Shown: in pieces, positions 9,301-20,052 of the stretch
Numbering within the stretch: position 1 is the stretch's first letter
Layout of the letters: every line of letters starts with the position of its first letter
DNA from: Gracilaria gracilis
Lineage: Eukaryota; Rhodophyta; Florideophyceae; Gracilariales; Gracilariaceae
Length of the DNA: 64,000 nucleotides
Direction of reading: 5' to 3'
Assembly (NCBI GenBank): GCA_030374805.1
Contig: JARGSG010000198.1
Location: 62,001-126,000 of the forward strand
Notes under the pieces: model-generated
The model's input: the letters and a program-made list of their open reading frames with translations, nothing else
Told to the model about the DNA's origin: nothing
Database searches by the model: none
Program-made: the position numbers and the translations under genes

Positions 9301-10629
9301 ATGCCGTTGGCTTGTCAGTCCAAACTGGGTCGTCGAAACACCCCGACACCGTCGTCCCACCACAGTTCTTCCCGTCATTCCGGTTCTCACCCGACGCCTC
9401 CAACGACACAGCCTTCCGCGCATCACCTATCCCACACTGGTCCGATGTCCCACTCCGGTACGCAAAACCTGCCCACTTCGCCGCAGCCATCCGCATCCTC
9501 CCCGCCCCCCGTGCAAGCCAACCAACCTCCACAGCCAACTCCGCACCAATCTGCACATACGTCACAGGCCCCGGTGGGTGACACAGCAGCCATCATTTTG
9601 GATTCCACACAGACTCCTCCACAGGTAGCATCATCGACACTCTTGTCAATGATACAGGAACAACAACAAACTATGTCAATGGTTGTAGCGCAACTTAACA
9701 CGCTCCAAAGCCGCTTCGAAACACCTACCAGGTTACCGTCTCCGCGTCCATTACCACCACGACGCAATCCACAAGATTCAGCGCGGCCAAATAATTCCAC
9801 ATCAAGCTCTTCCACCCCTCTCCTACAGGTGCTAAAGTCGTCCAACTTCTCGACCTATCATGGTTGGGACAGCGAGCGCACATCCATCAAGGTAAGATCT
9901 TTTATTTCTAACGTGCGAAAGGTCACCTCCCTATGCCCGTCCATTACAGACACACAGGAGGTTCACATTGCCTCGTGCCTTCTGCGCGACAATGCAGACA
10001 ATTGGTACACACGTTTGATGCGCGATGGAGACTCGATCGCCACGCTTGATGATCTTCAAGCTGCTATGCTTGGTGAGTTCGTTCCTGCCAACGAAACAGC
10101 TCTTGCGCGTGTCCAATTGATTCAATTGCGTTTCAGCGATGGCTCTCTTGAGAGCCATATTACGAAGTTCCGCCAGCTCGTAGATATCTGCGACACTCCG
10201 ATCTCAGAAGCCTTTACTTTCTTTCAGCTTTCTTTACCAGTCCTGTTCAAGAAGAAACTGTCCATCCGTTTTCCTGATGGCCACCCTCCCATCATGACTG
10301 ATGTGTACAACTACGTTCGTACTATCTATATCTCTGAGAAGTGGAACGAAGGTCAAACTGGACAGTCCTCCAGGGCGAAGAACGCGAAGAGCAAAGACCG
10401 CCCATCGAAGTCGTCCTCGGAGAAGCCTACGGAACCTTCTTCGATTGGAAAAGACCTCTCCAAAGACTGCTGGGGACCTGCTGACATCCGTAATCCCCTG
10501 GAGAATAGCATCTACCGCGCCACCGACCGCTGCATGAAATGCGGAAAAGGACCTTGGAGTGACCCAAGTCATCCTTGCCGCACCACAGTGGCCGGAGCCT
10601 CCTCTCATAGAGGCCGTTCGAAAAACTAG
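9301..10629 (+). CDS. gypsy-1 Gag
   Basis: The protein has 442 residues. A Pro/Ser/Thr/His-rich N-terminal third of about 160 residues is followed by a helical retrotransposon-gag region of about 230 residues (contains NWYTRLM and LGEFVP). A zinc-knuckle-like Cys/His motif, CMKCGKGPWSDPSHPC, lies close to the end. It would form the particle shell that packages element RNA. The stop TAG at 10627 directly follows AAAAAC, and pol continues in the -1 frame (see 10620-10650). The frame is intact. Confidence 0.85.
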   Translation: MPLACQSKLGRRNTPTPSSHHSSSRHSGSHPTPPTTQPSAHHLSHTGPMSHSGTQNLPTSPQPSASSPPPVQANQPPQPTPHQSAHTSQAPVGDTAAIILDSTQTPPQVASSTLLSMIQEQQQTMSMVVAQLNTLQSRFETPTRLPSPRPLPPRRNPQDSARPNNSTSSSSTPLLQVLKSSNFSTYHGWDSERTSIKVRSFISNVRKVTSLCPSITDTQEVHIASCLLRDNADNWYTRLMRDGDSIATLDDLQAAMLGEFVPANETALARVQLIQLRFSDGSLESHITKFRQLVDICDTPISEAFTFFQLSLPVLFKKKLSIRFPDGHPPIMTDVYNYVRTIYISEKWNEGQTGQSSRAKNAKSKDRPSKSSSEKPTEPSSIGKDLSKDCWGPADIRNPLENSIYRATDRCMKCGKGPWSDPSHPCRTTVAGASSHRGRSKN

Positions 10630-10650
10630 CCACACCGCACAACGGTGCGG
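10620..10650 (+). promoter_or_regulatory. Candidate -1 programmed frameshift signal between gag and pol
   Basis: The last sense codons of gag are AAA AAC, immediately before TAG. A one-base backward slip enters a frame that is open through all of pol. After an 8-base spacer, a GC-rich hairpin (CCGCAC / GTGCGG, 10635-10640 with 10645-10650, tetraloop AACG) follows. The preceding base is G, so this is not a perfect A-AAA-AAC heptamer. Confidence 0.55.
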
Positions 10651-13600
10651 AAGATGCCAACGTCGGTGGCTCTCCAAAACTTTCCGCCATCGATGTTGAC
10701 CCAATCGGTGAGATGATATACAATGGATCGCTGAACGGCTGCCCAGTCGCGTTCCACCTTGATCCAGGCGCCTCGCACGCCTTCGTCTCGCTGAATACCG
10801 CACGCTCGTGCGGTCTGCTTCTGGAAACTTCAGACTCTCCCTACACCGAACTTGGAAACAACTCTCTCGTACCGATCCTTTATCAGGCACGAACCTCAAT
10901 CGCCGTCGAGAACAGCGAAGCCTCTGTCTCTGTCTACGTCATATACATGAAGGATAAGGAAGATGGACTTCCGCTGGTTACCGTTGGCCGTCAATGGCTC
11001 CGCGAAGTACGACCGTATGTCGATTGGTCCGCGTACACACTAACCATCAAGCGCGCAGATGGTTCTCGTATGAAAGTGTTGCCACGTCACCAATCTCCTT
11101 CGACGAAGCCCAAGACAAAGCCCACGGTACCGACTATCTCTTTCAAGCGAATGCGTCGCCTCGTCAAGAAGCGTGCCTGCGAACTCTTCGCGCTACGCTT
11201 ACAACCCAAAACCCCGCCTTCCGCGTCCGTTGACTGCCACACCGAGCTGGCCCCCATCGTCGACGAGTTTTCGGACGTCTTCAAGGAAGAGCTACCGTAC
11301 GAGCTGCCGCCGCAGCGCGAACACGACTTCGAAATCAACCTACTCCCGGACAAACCTCCTCCTGTTCGCCCGGTTATCAGGCTCTCTCATGAAGAGCTGA
11401 ATATGCTCCGAAACACTTTGAACGAGCTTCTACAGAAGGGCCTCATCCGCCCGTCTTCCTCACCGTTCGGAGCTCCAGTCTTCTTTGTCCGCAAGAAATC
11501 TGGACAACTGCGCATGGTATGCGACTATCGAGCTCTCAACCGCATCACGATTCTGGACGCCACGCCTCTACCGCTCATTGACGAGGCTCTCGACCAGGTC
11601 GCTGGCGCTACAGTTTTCTCACAGATTGATCTCGTCGGCGCTTACCATCAGATGCGCATAAAGGATGAAGACTGCTACACGACAGCTATCAGGACCCGCT
11701 TCGGCTCTTTCGAATGGCGTGTGCTGTGTTTCGGTTTGTGCAATGCACCGGCAGCCTTCTCTCGTCTAATCGCTTCCGCGCTACGTCACCTTAATGGCCG
11801 TTGTCTCGTCCTCTACATCGACGACATACTGGTATTCAGTAAGTCTATCGAGGAACACAAGACACATCTCCGCGAAGTACTTAGCTTATTACGAGAGCAC
11901 AAACTCTACGCTAAGCTCAGCAAGTGTGCATTTGGCGTTCGTGAGGTCGAGTTCCTGGGCTCCACCGTTTCGGACAAGGGTGTTTCTACCCAAGAACGCC
12001 TTGTCAAGTCAGTGCGTGACTGGCCTACACCAATTAATCTGAAGCAAGTACAACAGTTTATCGGTCTGGCAAATTTCTACCGCCGTTTCGTGAAAGGGTA
12101 TGCCGCCATTCTTCAGCCTCTAACGGATTTGCTCCGCTCACACACATTTGAGTGGAAGCCAATGCAGCAATCCGCGCTCGAGGCCATCAAGTCTGCGCTT
12201 ACATCAGCGCCCGTCCTCGCGCATGCAGACCCGACGAAACCCTTCGTTCTGGCCACGGATGCTTCGAAGCATGCTGCTGGGGCCACATTATCGCAAGATG
12301 GGCACCCCATTGCATTTCTGTCACACCGCCTCTCGCCTGCCGAGAGTAACTGGGACACTGGGGATCAAGAACTCCTCGCTGTAATGATCGCCTTACGTGT
12401 CTGGGGTCCTTACCTTCGCGGCCGACGCTTCCTACTCCTCACAGACCACGATCCAATCAGATACCTCCAGTCCAAATCCAAGCTTACTGGCCGACAATGT
12501 CGTTGGTTAGACGAGATTCAGGAGCATAGTTTCGACACTCAACATCTACCAGGCAGGCGCAATGTCGTCCCCAATGCGCTCAGCCGTAGACCAGATCATA
12601 TCCCACAGCTCCGTTCGCTTACTGCGCGACTTCCAGACCTTCGGGCACGAGTCCGTTCTCTCTACACCTCTGATCAACTGGCTTCCGACATCTTGTCTTC
12701 TCACTCCTCACCCGACAGTAGCCAGTCCGCCTCCCTCCACCGCATATCAACTAACTTCGCCGTCTCGGATAATCAGATTTTCTGGAGAGGTACTGGGTCA
12801 CCGAGACTCTATATTCCCCCTGGCGAAGGACTTCGTGACGAACTCACGCGTCACTTTCATGGAATAGGGCACATCGGCGCAGACAAGACGTATTGCGCTG
12901 TCGCCCGAAATGCCTACTGGCCACACATGTATCGCGACATATTCCGCTTCGTACGCAACTGTCGCGACTGCCAGTCGAACAAGGCGCCAAATCAACGAAC
13001 CCAGGGACTCCTTCAGCCACTACCCATTCCCAACCGATGCTGGGAGATGGTTACTTTTGACTTTCTCACCGAACTTCCGCGCTCCGACAAAGGTTTCGAC
13101 GCGATCTTGGTCATCGTGGACAAATTGTCGAAGCAGTCCATATTAATTCCCACAACGAAAGCTGCAACAGCTTTGGACACCGCCAATTTATTCGAACTGC
13201 ACCTCTTCTCGAAGCATGGTGTGCCGCACACACTCGTATCCGACCGCGACCCGAAAGTACGTTCTCGATTTTGGAAGACTTTGACCGATCTGTTGAACAT
13301 CCGGAACAATGTTTCAACCACCGATCACCCGCAGACGGATGGTCAGTCCGAGAATCTCATCCGAACTCTGTCGTCAATGCTACGAACCTGCATCCAAGCC
13401 GCACCTTCGTCCTGGGATACCTTTCTGCCTTCCGTCGAGTTCCAATACAACTCTTCCCGCCACGCCAGCACCCGCCGAGCCCTGTTCGAGGTGTCACTTG
13501 GCTACATCCCCCACACTCCGATCACGCGTTCATTGGAACACTGCACCGAAAAAGCGCAGTCCGCCGCCGATTATATTCAACGCCGTCAGGCAATGATCAG

Positions 13601-13957
13601 GTTGGCACGCGATCATCTGGCTAACGCGGTATCAACTCAGAAGTTTTACGCTGATCGCCGCAGACACCCTGTTGACTTCTCTCTCGACGACCTCGTTCTA
13701 CTTCGCGCCGAATCTCTTTCTCTGACACAACGATCTACCTTGCCAAAGAAGTGGCAGCCACGGTTCATTGGCCCTTTTCGAATTCGCGAACGTTTGGGAC
13801 CTGTGACTTACCGAATCGAACTACCATCTACTATGCGCCGCGCACTCGACGTCTTTCATGTGTCAAAGCTCCGCCGTTTTTACACGTCCGACAAGGGCCC
13901 GTTGGATATTGTCATCGACGGCGATGGATCTATTGAACAGGAAGTCCTCTCTGTCCT
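10626..13957 (+). pseudogene. gypsy-1 Pol, truncated at the 3' end by copia-2
   Basis: Domains appear in gypsy order. The protease is HLDPGASHAF (near 10756; DPG instead of DSG/DTG). Reverse transcriptase has YIDD near 11815 and RNase H has ATDASKHAAG near 12250. The integrase has an HHCC finger (HFHGIGHIG ... CRDCQ, near 12855), catalytic Asp near 13055 and 13240, and Glu in GQSENLIR near 13340. The reading is uninterrupted to 13957, just where a chromodomain would be expected (IEQEVLSVL). The open frame continues to 14030, but those last 24 residues are encoded by the copia-2 LTR. The truncation removes the C-terminal targeting domain and the 3' LTR. Confidence 0.85.
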
Positions 13958-14242
13958 TGTAAAAACTCAGCCTGAAAGATGCAGTCTACTGCTGAAGGTG
14001 CAGTATGGCTGCTTAAAGTTCTCGCCTTGAATAACGGCCCTCTGCTGGGCTGTTGTGGCAAGGTCTGAACCTCTCACAGAAGCACCCTGTCACCCGGCCT
14101 GCTGGTTGGCTGAGTGAGAGTTGCTCTGTCGATTCCACCGGCGATAGAGTGCCTGTGGTTGAGGCTGCCGTGAAGCGAACTCTCGGGGTTGTGATGCGGT
14201 ACAAAGCGTACGAAGATAGTAGTTGTAATAATCGATGATAAC
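13958..14242 (-). repeat. copia-2 3' LTR (about 285 bp)
   Basis: The outer edge is exact. The inner edge is set where a polypurine-like AATAAACGGGA (minus strand) ends. It cannot be fixed by comparison, because the only other LTR is followed by copia-2' internal sequence. Confidence 0.65.
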
Positions 14243-14464
14243 TCCCGTTTATTGTTTACGCATTGTAGTACCTACTTAAGTACTAACCATCTGTCACTGT
14301 AATCGAACGTATTAGAATAGTACCCTCAGATCAAGATGATTCAATTCACTTTCTTCTTATGTAACTTAGGAATTCAAGTTCAACAAGGCTGATCAGAGAC
14401 AGTGTCTTAGCGTCCCACGTCACTGTCAACATTCGACACTCCAAGATTTTTCTTTTCGAAGAAA

Positions 14465-16129
14465 TCACGCAGTGTTCACATCAATACGAGTACCTTCCAC
14501 CCAGCCAGTGGGTCGCAACAAAATCCGATTCGTAGTCATGAGTTTCCAGAGCGGATGACTGTTTCCAACTAGTCCCTTAGTCAATCCATCGCTAACATTC
14601 TGGTCTCCCGGTATCCATGCTAGATACCTTAACTCGCCGCGACTGTGGCTTTCCTTAAGCGCAGACACATCAACCTGCAGCCTCTTCTCGAGAGTAGATC
14701 CATACTTCGCGACTACATTAAACACCGTTCGTGAATCCACGTATGCATCCAGTGGCACTTCCTCTCCTAATATTTCTTCCAGCATTGTCTTAGCAACATA
14801 AGCTTGGTCAAACCCGTACACTAAAGCGTGTACCTCCGCTGCCATGACCGACCGAGCTACTCGCTTGCACTTAGAGCTGCCATAGTGAGTAATATTGGCA
14901 TTATTGTTTCCATCGGCTAAGAGTAGAACGAACCCAAGTTGTGACTTAAGCTTGTCGGTGTTGGCAAATGAAGCGTCGGTAAAGAGCATAAGGCGCAATG
15001 AACTCATATCCAGTGGTACGTATGTGAGGCCAGTTTCCATAGTCTCATGGCATCGGTCCACAACAGAATTCATTCTTCGGAAGTGAATGGCTTCGGGTTC
15101 GTTCACGTAGCTAGCAAGGAGCTGCACTGCAGCAGAAAGATCTGGTCTGGTGCAACAACCAATATACTGCACTTGTGCTCGGATACTGACAAAGTCCTCC
15201 TGTGAGCGGGCATGCTTGACAGATCGCAGCTTTTGGCTTTGCTCGATAACCACAGTTCCACCAGTCTTCTCGCGAATATTGATGCCATTGAAAATTGCGT
15301 TGTCTCCCTCGTGGAGGCATTTGCGCGGTTTTGATTCAAAAGCCTTCGAATGCTTCTCTTCCTCATCCAGAAAATCATTTGTTCCGTGTCCAAAGGAATC
15401 GTCAACCTGCAGAATCGTGACCCCATCAAGCGTTTCACCAGTTCGCTTGTACAAGACGCATGGATCAGCTGAGGTGGGCTGCATCTGAAGTTGGTTTCTG
15501 TGATGCGTCTGGTAGGTAACGAACCAATGAAGCCCACTCTCAGGGATGCCATACAGGGATTTCAGCACTCGAAGCACTTCGTGCGAATCAAGGCCCATTT
15601 CCAGTGGCGGGCGAAGGTAGATCTGTCTCTCAATTTGGGACTCAGACTGAATATATGCCTGTGATATATCTCGAACATATGACATGTGTCCTGATATCAT
15701 CACGGAGAGGGCAATGGAAATCCTCTGCCCAAGTCGGCTGACCGTTGGAGACTTTTTCGCAATATCCAACGCTCCCCGATCTTTGAAGTTCTGAGCTACC
15801 AATCGAGACTTCTTAAGAGCCTTTCCGTCCACAGACTTGACAACGTCAACCCATCTCGAACCGTAAATGCGCGTTCTACTCGGAACCTGTTTCACATCTA
15901 CGACTTCAAAAGTTCCTCGCTCCTCTAACCCAGACAGTTCCTTTGCTCTCGCCTCTCCAAAGTCTTCTTGATCGGGTTGTGTTGAAACTTGTTCGACATT
16001 AAAAGCCTCACCAAACATGGCCGATACCTCCTTTGCGCTGAGCTTCAAGTCATCTGTGACTTCCCCTCCAACAACTTCAGTGTTAGAAGAACCATGATGT
16101 CCCAGTTCCGACTTCGTGACGGGTTTCAC
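14465..16129 (-). pseudogene. copia-2 reverse transcriptase and RNase H
   Basis: This 554-residue segment of the polyprotein carries a copia-type reverse transcriptase (WVDVVKSVDGK, SQAYIQSES). The active site is ILQVDDSFGHG, about residue 243. An RNase H follows (FTDASFANTD near residue 385; AEVHALVYG; DGLTKG), as in elements that end in ADxLTK. It lies in a different frame from the integrase segment upstream. A nearly identical piece recurs in copia-2' (25198-26332). As a separate unit it has no start of its own; translation would have to come from gag. Confidence 0.82.
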
Positions 16130-16165
16130 AACATTCGAACGGAATATACGACGGCCGTGTGGGAG

Positions 16166-17236
16166 TTAGACAACGACTGTCTCACCATCGATCTGTATGA
16201 AAGGAAATGGACCTTCCCATTTCTTTGAACTCTTCCGATACACGTATACTGGAGCACCGGCTGGGAGTTTCAGCAGCTGTTGGCTGTTCTCCTTTCCTTT
16301 CGGGCCGTTGTAATGCTTGAGACCAAACGAGGCTCGTCGTTTTGCTTGCTCCTTCCTCACGACGTCCATGGCCTCTTCAATCGCCCTGGCACGTTGCAAC
16401 TGAGTCTCAGCGGGCGTCTGTCGCGCTGGCCGAGGTATAGCTCCAAATACAAGTAGCGTTGGACACAAACCCTCTGGTCCGATTGTATCATTGACAGATT
16501 TAACTGCCATCTGCAGACAGTCCGCGTCAGTCTCGCTACGAGGGAGTGAGGCTCTTAGCTTCAGGTAAGCTAAACGAAGCGGTCCGTGGTACCGTTCTAC
16601 ATGCGTCATGGTAAAAGGAGACTCAATTGGGCCCGGCATAACTGTAATCCCGTCCGCATCTCAAAGATCGAGGAACTTTTTCGAGACTAAATTACTGCCT
16701 TGATCAACACGTAAGAAGTCCAGCGGCCCCAAGTACAGACGGGACCAACAGCGAAGAAAGGCCTTCCAGACCTCAGCTGACGTCATGCGGCGCAGAAACA
16801 AAGCGGCGTTGAAGTGCGTAGCCTCGTCGACGGCATGCAGTACAGGCCTCTGATTAATGTACATCACATCGATGGCCACGATATGGTTGAACCTATGATC
16901 GTCCATGCCCACAGTCAGCTTGAACCTTCTGGGTCGTTGGGCGTTCTCGGCACAGGTTACACAGGCCTGCGTAATTTCATCAATCACAGTTCGCACTTCG
17001 GGGGTCATTTCGTTTGGACGGGCTCTCTTAAGCACATTGGTAAAAGCCTGGACGGTTGGGTGGCCGAAGACGCGATGCAATTTCCTCAGCTCTGATTCTG
17101 TGTACAAGGAGTACGAAAGATCACCATTACTCCAGTTGTGGATCAAGAAATAGTTCTTGAACGTCAGAGGCTGTTGAAGATGCTTGTACATGACTTCGCG
17201 TTTCTGTAGACTGATCTCTAGCCCATTGTCTACCAT
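16166..17236 (-). pseudogene. copia-2 integrase, frameshifted
   Basis: Two frames are joined by a shift near 16650. The first (17236-16661) has the HHCC finger (LHRVFGHPT ... CVTC) and the first two acidic residues of the core (AIDVMY, LRVDQGSN). The second (16639-16166) carries the region of the third acidic residue (MTHVERYHG) and the C-terminal domain. The segment follows gag-protease in the same frame, but an in-frame TAA (17237-17239) separates them. I infer nonsense and frameshift decay. Confidence 0.75.
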
Positions 17237-19411
17237 TTACTTCATACTCAGAAGGCTTGGAATGTTGTCCTTCACAATCTGAAACGTAACATCGATTACG
17301 AGGTTCAAGTCTTTGAACGGAACAGGAATAGTTGCTGTCCCAATCGGTCTGCTGTTCCCGCCGATGCCCTTCAGGTACTTGACGTTGTGACGATCAATAG
17401 TACACGGCACGCTGAATTGTTCACAGTAAGCCTTATATTGGTTGTAAGACATCACTGAAGAGCGGTTGGCACAGGTATCGATATAAAGTCCGCGAAAGTG
17501 TTCGCATTCTCCTCTGTTCAGCTCTTCTTCCATCGTTGCCAAAGCCGTGTCTCGATCCCTGTGGAATCCAATCCCATGCAAGAAGGAGGCATTTGCCAGA
17601 AGTGCTTCATCGGATTCATGCGACGACAATTCATCCTCCACGATGTAGGCTGCTTCCCCCTCAGAGTCATCGTCAGTGATTGAGGCCTCGCTGTCACTTG
17701 AGTATACGATATTGACAGCATCGGCAGAGTCGTCTTCAGTGGTAAGCTCTTGAACAACGTTGACAAGGTCTTCGACAGTAACGTAAGCGGATGTTCTGCT
17801 GCTCTTCATCTTCGCAAACGCATCTCTGATCTCTTGTTGAGAGTGTCGCGTGCGAGCCAAATGGTTCTCGCCGCAAAAGTAGCAGCCTTTCTTACCTGAC
17901 AGCCACCTTGACGAAATCCGTCGGCCACGGCGATCACCTTTCTTTGTTCGGCCGTGATTCTTCAAAGTCTTTCTTGCGTCACCTCCGTATCGCGTACCAA
18001 GACTGTAACATGCGGTACTTTCAGTACTCGGACTCTGATATGACACTACAAAGGCTTCAGCAGATCTCGGTTCATTCGAAAGGAAAGTGGCAATGCGGCT
18101 ACGAGCTTCCTGTGATGAGGCCGGAACACGTTCTCGTAGAGACTGGGCTATCTGCAAAGTATCTGTCGATACCATCAGTTGATCTTGCAGAAAATTATCG
18201 GTCCTGTACGCAGGATCGAGTTGATTCTGAAGCTGTACCAGTCTGTGACAGAAGGATCTGAACACTTCCAGCTCACTCTTCCCCGGGTTCTCTCTCATAG
18301 CTTGAGAAAGTCTCATTGACTGCCAGAGGATGAGGGTTCTGTTCCGTTGTTCAGGGTTGATGTAGTTGTCAACAAGTTTCTGAAGGATTGCTGGGTAAGA
18401 ATCTCCTACTCGGTACTCCTTCATGTAGAATTGGAGGGCATCGTCACAGAGAATAGCTGGTAGCGCTTCGGCCTTCTCCTCGTCTGAGAGACGGAAAATT
18501 CTGGCCATCGAATCGTAGAAATCCAAAGCGCTTTGCAGGTCCTCATCAAATCCACCTCCATACGAACATCGTCCCTTGCACGCCTTTAGCATATTGTTGA
18601 AACCGTTAGCATACGCGGAGTTGGTGTTGGCACCAGACTTGTCATTGGAATGGCTGCCATGCTTGGTTCCCTGAAACGAGTTTGCATACAAGTTTGGGAG
18701 CACGTCTCGCAGACCATCTTGGCGCGTGTCTACTGCTGCAGGGTCACCTGATTGTGCTCGGGTATCCATTGCCGCTGATCTATCCTTGGAAGGATCTGTG
18801 GCATCGCGGCCATGAGCTCTGGAGTCATGTACAGAGGTCGAACGATATGGAAGAGGTAATTCCCGTTCGTCGTGCATTGAACCATGGGCAGTGTTCTCCT
18901 CCCTTGCATTTGTCTCGGGGTGTGGTGTCTCTAAAGAAGCAGAATTATTCGTTCCTGGTGCTATCGTCTGCACTGGAATGAATTTCGGCTGCTGGAGGCA
19001 GTCGACGAGAGCTCTGGCTCGCCTTAATCCTTGCTGACGTCGAACCCAAACACCATTCTGGATCAGGTAGTTGATCCAACGCAGTGCAGTGGCCTTTGAC
19101 ATGTGCCCGAAGGTCTCGGGGCGAAAACTAGACGTAAATTCGTACCACAGAACTTCGTTCTGAGCGCCAGTTTCCTTCAGAGCGTCCATCATTTCCTTTG
19201 AGTACTGTTCTAGCTCTTCCTTGTAACGTTTCATGACTTCTGGTGTACAGTTTCGAGGGGGTGGATCTGGATCTCTGACTGCATCGTAAAGAGCTTCATT
19301 GAAAGTACGAAGGGCTTCCGCATCTAGTCCAATCACGGCTTCCGTTCCTCCTCCGGATTCGATCTGCTCTGCGAGCGCTTCCACGGCTGCAATGCCGTCA
19401 GGCTCCGACAT
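17237..19411 (-). CDS. copia-2 Gag and protease region
   Basis: This encodes 724 residues starting at an ATG about 50 bp inside the 5' LTR. A long polar gag is followed by a Cys/His knuckle (CYFCGENHLARTRH, about residue 510) and an acidic Ser/Asp-rich linker. A protease-like site, YIDTCANRSS, lies near residue 645 (DTC instead of DTG/DSG). The frame ends in TAA directly before the integrase frame, which starts in register. The stop is therefore either a mutation or a read-through point. Confidence 0.72.
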   Translation of the reverse strand: MSEPDGIAAVEALAEQIESGGGTEAVIGLDAEALRTFNEALYDAVRDPDPPPRNCTPEVMKRYKEELEQYSKEMMDALKETGAQNEVLWYEFTSSFRPETFGHMSKATALRWINYLIQNGVWVRRQQGLRRARALVDCLQQPKFIPVQTIAPGTNNSASLETPHPETNAREENTAHGSMHDERELPLPYRSTSVHDSRAHGRDATDPSKDRSAAMDTRAQSGDPAAVDTRQDGLRDVLPNLYANSFQGTKHGSHSNDKSGANTNSAYANGFNNMLKACKGRCSYGGGFDEDLQSALDFYDSMARIFRLSDEEKAEALPAILCDDALQFYMKEYRVGDSYPAILQKLVDNYINPEQRNRTLILWQSMRLSQAMRENPGKSELEVFRSFCHRLVQLQNQLDPAYRTDNFLQDQLMVSTDTLQIAQSLRERVPASSQEARSRIATFLSNEPRSAEAFVVSYQSPSTESTACYSLGTRYGGDARKTLKNHGRTKKGDRRGRRISSRWLSGKKGCYFCGENHLARTRHSQQEIRDAFAKMKSSRTSAYVTVEDLVNVVQELTTEDDSADAVNIVYSSDSEASITDDDSEGEAAYIVEDELSSHESDEALLANASFLHGIGFHRDRDTALATMEEELNRGECEHFRGLYIDTCANRSSVMSYNQYKAYCEQFSVPCTIDRHNVKYLKGIGGNSRPIGTATIPVPFKDLNLVIDVTFQIVKDNIPSLLSMK

Positions 19412-19460
19412 AATTGAGCTGAGTAATCGTTACAATTGTGGTCGACCGTACAGTTATAAC

Positions 19461-19655
19461 TGTAAAAACTCAGCCTGAAAGATGCAGTCTATGCTGAAGG
19501 TGCAGTATGGCTGCTTCAAGTTCTCGCCTTGAATAACGGCCCTCTGCTGGGCTGTTGTGGCAAGGTCTGAACCTCTCACAGAAGCACCCTGTCACCCGGC
19601 CTGCTGGTTGGCTGAGTGAGAGTTGCTCTGTCGATTCCACCGGCGATAGAGTGCC
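19461..19655 (-). repeat. copia-2 middle LTR, left part
   Basis: This matches 13958-14155 closely. It stops at GTGCC, the target duplication of gypsy-2. The remaining part of this LTR is 24886 to about 24974. Confidence 0.78.
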
Positions 19656-20006
19656 TGTCGTGCTGAAGCCAGACAGTAAAGAGCACGGCGGAAACAGAGC
19701 GTCAAGCTTCAAGCCGCACACAGCACTAGAAGCCGTGCGACGTGCTACAAGCTGGACGCCAGGCTTCAAGCCACGCTTCGTGTCTGTCAGGGCTTACAAC
19801 CACCGTAACAGACACTGAAGAGAATGCGCTGAGCTTGAAGTAGTCGTTTGTGTCACTGTAGAACATGACTCCCTAGAACGTACGTTTTGTAGAACCGTCC
19901 GCGGGGCTCCATAAAAAGCCCGCGGACAGATTCGTAAACTAGAGATACGCTGGCAGGCGTCTGATTGAACTTCCTTTTCCCCCCTCCTCTTGTCCTGAAC
20001 ACCACA
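19656..20006 (+). repeat. gypsy-2 5' LTR (351 bp)
   Basis: It contains a CATAAAA motif near 19910 enclosed by an inverted repeat (GTCCGCGGGG at 19897, CCCGCGGAC ending about 19927). A basal promoter or RNA structure there is plausible. Confidence 0.88.
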
Positions 20007-20037
20007 CTTTTTTCAATCGACCACCCAACTTTTTTCT

Positions 20038-20052
20038 TGGTATCTCAACCCA
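20038..20052 (+). other. Possible gypsy-2 primer binding site
   Basis: TGGTATCTCAACCCA abuts the gag ATG but lies 31 bases after the LTR, further than usual. No better TGG lies closer, so this is only a candidate. Confidence 0.25.

Larger units (their letters stand above)
9189..13957 (+). mobile_element. gypsy-1: Ty3/gypsy element, interrupted on both sides
   Basis: The internal region runs from the copia-1 insertion to the copia-2 insertion. It holds a leader, gag and most of pol. The 5' LTR is probably the 3030-3263 fragment plus the first bases here. The 3' end of pol and the 3' LTR are missing from the window: they were displaced by copia-2 and lost or moved with the truncation at 26332. 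A candidate primer site, TGGTAGCATCATCC, lies at 9251-9264. Confidence 0.8.
13958..19655 (-). mobile_element. copia-2: Ty1/copia element inserted in gypsy-1 pol
   Basis: The element is on the minus strand. The left LTR starts TGTAAAAACTCAG at 13958; the same sequence recurs at 19461, giving the right LTR. The right LTR is cut at 19655 by gypsy-2 and resumes at 24886. Beyond it a second copy of the internal region (copia-2') begins instead of gypsy-1, so this is a tandem array sharing its middle LTR. The left flank GTCCT (13953-13957) would be one TSD copy; its partner is lost. Confidence 0.82.

Noticed and set aside
13958..14030. C-terminal 24 residues of the gypsy-1 pol frame
   Set aside because: They are encoded by the copia-2 LTR, so they are not part of the element's protein.
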